Positions 62,281-64,000 of a stretch of DNA of 64,000 nucleotides are shown here, in pieces. Origin of the DNA: Hybos culiciformis (lineage: Eukaryota > Arthropoda > Insecta > Diptera > Hybotidae). Below the pieces are notes generated by a model, which was given only the letters and a program-made list of their open reading frames with translations, ran no database searches and was not told the origin of the DNA. The position numbers and the translations under genes are program-made. The first letter of the stretch is position 1, and every line of letters starts with the position of its first letter. The stretch spans positions 19,571,829-19,635,828 of the forward strand of contig OZ023275.1 of NCBI GenBank assembly GCA_964007475.1, in the 5' to 3' direction.

Positions 62281-64000
62281 GTAAGTACAAGATTTATTTT
62301 TATTCAATACAATTTTTATATAAAATATATGTTTTTCTAAATCTGTATTTAATAATTTTAGTTTTATGTTATTATTATTATTATTATTATTACTGTGTAA
62401 ACCTTATAGTATTATTGTGTTTATTCTTAAATTTTTTTTTATTCAAACTATTATATTGTAAATATTAAAAATATATAAATTTTTATTTCTAAGCGTAAAT
62501 TAACTTTGTGTTATACGTATAGAACAAACATGATGCATAAATGTTATATTTAAGCATATAATATTCATAAAAATTAAATTAATAATTTTAAATTATAAAA
62601 TAAATACCTAAATATAAAATTAAAATATAACCATAAGTAAAAAAATAATTATAAAAATGGATGAAAAATGTAAATGATGTTTAAATAAAAAAAAATAATA
62701 TACGTCACAAGAAATAGAAAAATTTGCAGATGTAAATAATTTATTAACAGAGTTTTGTTCACAACTTTAATATGGTAAAATTTTAGACATCCTAATATAA
62801 CCATAACCTTTTCTAACAATCACAAATCGAATACCGCATTAAGAATTTTGAGCTCTTTCTAGTCGATTAGAAGCCTAAAATAATAATATTAGTTATTTCA
62901 TCATTATGCGCATTATTATAGTAATAATAACTTGTAGTATTTTATTATTCCCTAAATCTATAACTCAATGATGACAAAATAAAAAATTTACTACTTTTTT
63001 GTAATAAGCATTCATTTGATAATAAACTATCATATTTTCAAGAATATTATTATTTCATTTTAAAACATATTGAAACTATAGTTTAGGTTAAGTTTAGTTA
63101 GAAAGACATATTACTTTTATATTTTTTAATATATTTTCATCTTTGCATTAGAAACGAAGAACTTTAATGAATTATTAATATAAATATATATAGTCCTATG
63201 TTTATATTTGATTTGTTTAACAGTAATAATGATTGTGTATTAAATCAGCCTTAATTTTTAACTCTTCTTTTTATTGAAGAAATTTTGTATATTTCGAATT
63301 GATTCCTTATTCTACTGCATTATAGAAATTTTGACTTATGTTTTAATTATTATTGAGTTTAATTTTTCCAGCAAATTAATTCGGTGTTTCAAACTGTCTA
63401 TTTTCCACAACTCTACTCCCAGTAATCTTCTTCGAAAATATTTATGTAAAAGTAGTAATATATACCTCTTTCTTGCAAACCAAGTAAAAATAGTTCTGTA
63501 GAAAAATAATTATTTTCAACTTGTCATATTTTTATTCATCTTTATAATAAGTTGAATAATGAAAGTTGAAATAAATCACTTAGAAATAGAATTATACATA
63601 CATAACTTACCAATAGTTAGTTTTCATAAATTTGAGCTCAAAATTCAACACTAATTCCTATCTAGTTTCATTCATTCCTCATAGATAACCCAAAAATATC
63701 TTATATAGCAGTGGTTCTTAACCGGTGGTGCACGCACCCCTTAGGGGTGCGAGCTTGAATATTTGGGGGTGCGAAATTGTAATTTTCCAAATTCACGTGT
63801 AGCTAGCAAAATAAAAAACTAATCTTAAAAATTCATTTTGGTTAGTAAATTTTTTATTCACAAAACATTTTTTAAATATGTTTGTAAATTATAAACCATA
63901 GAAACAAATTAATTTTTGTATTTTTTCTACAATTACAAAAATTCAAATGCGTTTCTATAGTGATTTTTATATTTCCTCGAAATTTTAGTTGATTGTTGCG
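62281..64000 (+). other. Shaker intron, incomplete at window edge
   Basis: Begins with GTAAGTAC and continues to the end of the window. An ATT microsatellite lies near 62366-62391, and a hAT-like element starts at 63709. No further exon is visible. The frame at 63274-63501 starts with TTG, is Ile/Phe/Leu-rich and shows no conserved motif. Confidence 0.7.
63709..64000. mobile_element. hAT-like element, left end, cut by window edge
   Basis: CAGTGGTTCTTAACCGGTGG matches the CAGTGGTTCTCAACC form of hAT terminal repeats. A GC-rich near-perfect palindrome follows, CGCACCCCTTAGGGGTGCG (63733-63751). The 8 bp before it (TTATATAG) would be the target duplication, to be found again on the other side. 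The right end and any transposase are outside the window. Confidence 0.65.

Noticed and set aside
1..64000. CRISPR arrays, bacterial operons, ribosome binding sites, riboswitches
   Set aside because: The window is eukaryotic, with split genes and splice sites; repeats lack regular unique spacers of CRISPR type.

Overview
The window is from an animal nuclear genome and is very AT-rich, full of poly-A/T and TA tracts. It holds the 5' part of a Shaker-type voltage-gated potassium channel gene (Sh, Kv1 family) on the + strand. The two best-supported N-terminal exons and the shared exon closely match Drosophila Shaker N-termini as I remember them (no search was run). The base composition, very long introns, hAT-type elements and tRNA-derived SINEs suggest an insect, probably a fly, but the species cannot be fixed from this sequence.

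Layout of the gene. Exon 5338-5480 encodes an N-terminus starting MTMWQSGGMGGHGS. Exon 35816-35985 encodes the classical inactivation-ball N-terminus starting [14 protein letters not shown]. Both stop after two bases of a codon and fit the shared exon 62160-62280, which begins with the third base and encodes [13 protein letters not shown] through to the start of the T1 tetramerisation domain (DFCERVVIN). The rest of T1, the voltage sensor, the pore and the C-terminus lie beyond the window. Two further exon-like segments have the same phase: 8766-8830 (ATG, 21 codons plus 2 bases, with a PKKRKK basic cluster) and 51500-51609 (acceptor and donor but no ATG). They may be additional Shaker N-termini that I do not recognise.

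The non-coding space is about 99% of the window: roughly 5.3 kb upstream, then long intronic stretches, including 26.2 kb between the ball exon and the shared exon. It contains transposon debris and some well-preserved elements. These are a 441-bp hAT-like element with a perfect 8-bp target duplication (3575-4015), a 168-bp TTAA-bounded MITE (18182-18349), a foldback MITE (25930-26228), and a 944-bp nested-palindrome element flanked by a 9-bp direct repeat (33519-34462). There are also two tRNA-derived SINEs, a decayed LINE fragment, a 12-bp minisatellite, and a hAT left end that runs off the right edge.

The genes work as one transcription unit. Alternative promoters or first exons choose the cytoplasmic N-terminus, and so the inactivation behaviour or partners of the channel, and each splices to the same core. 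Almost all other open reading frames in the window look like chance frames in A/T runs or tandem repeats.
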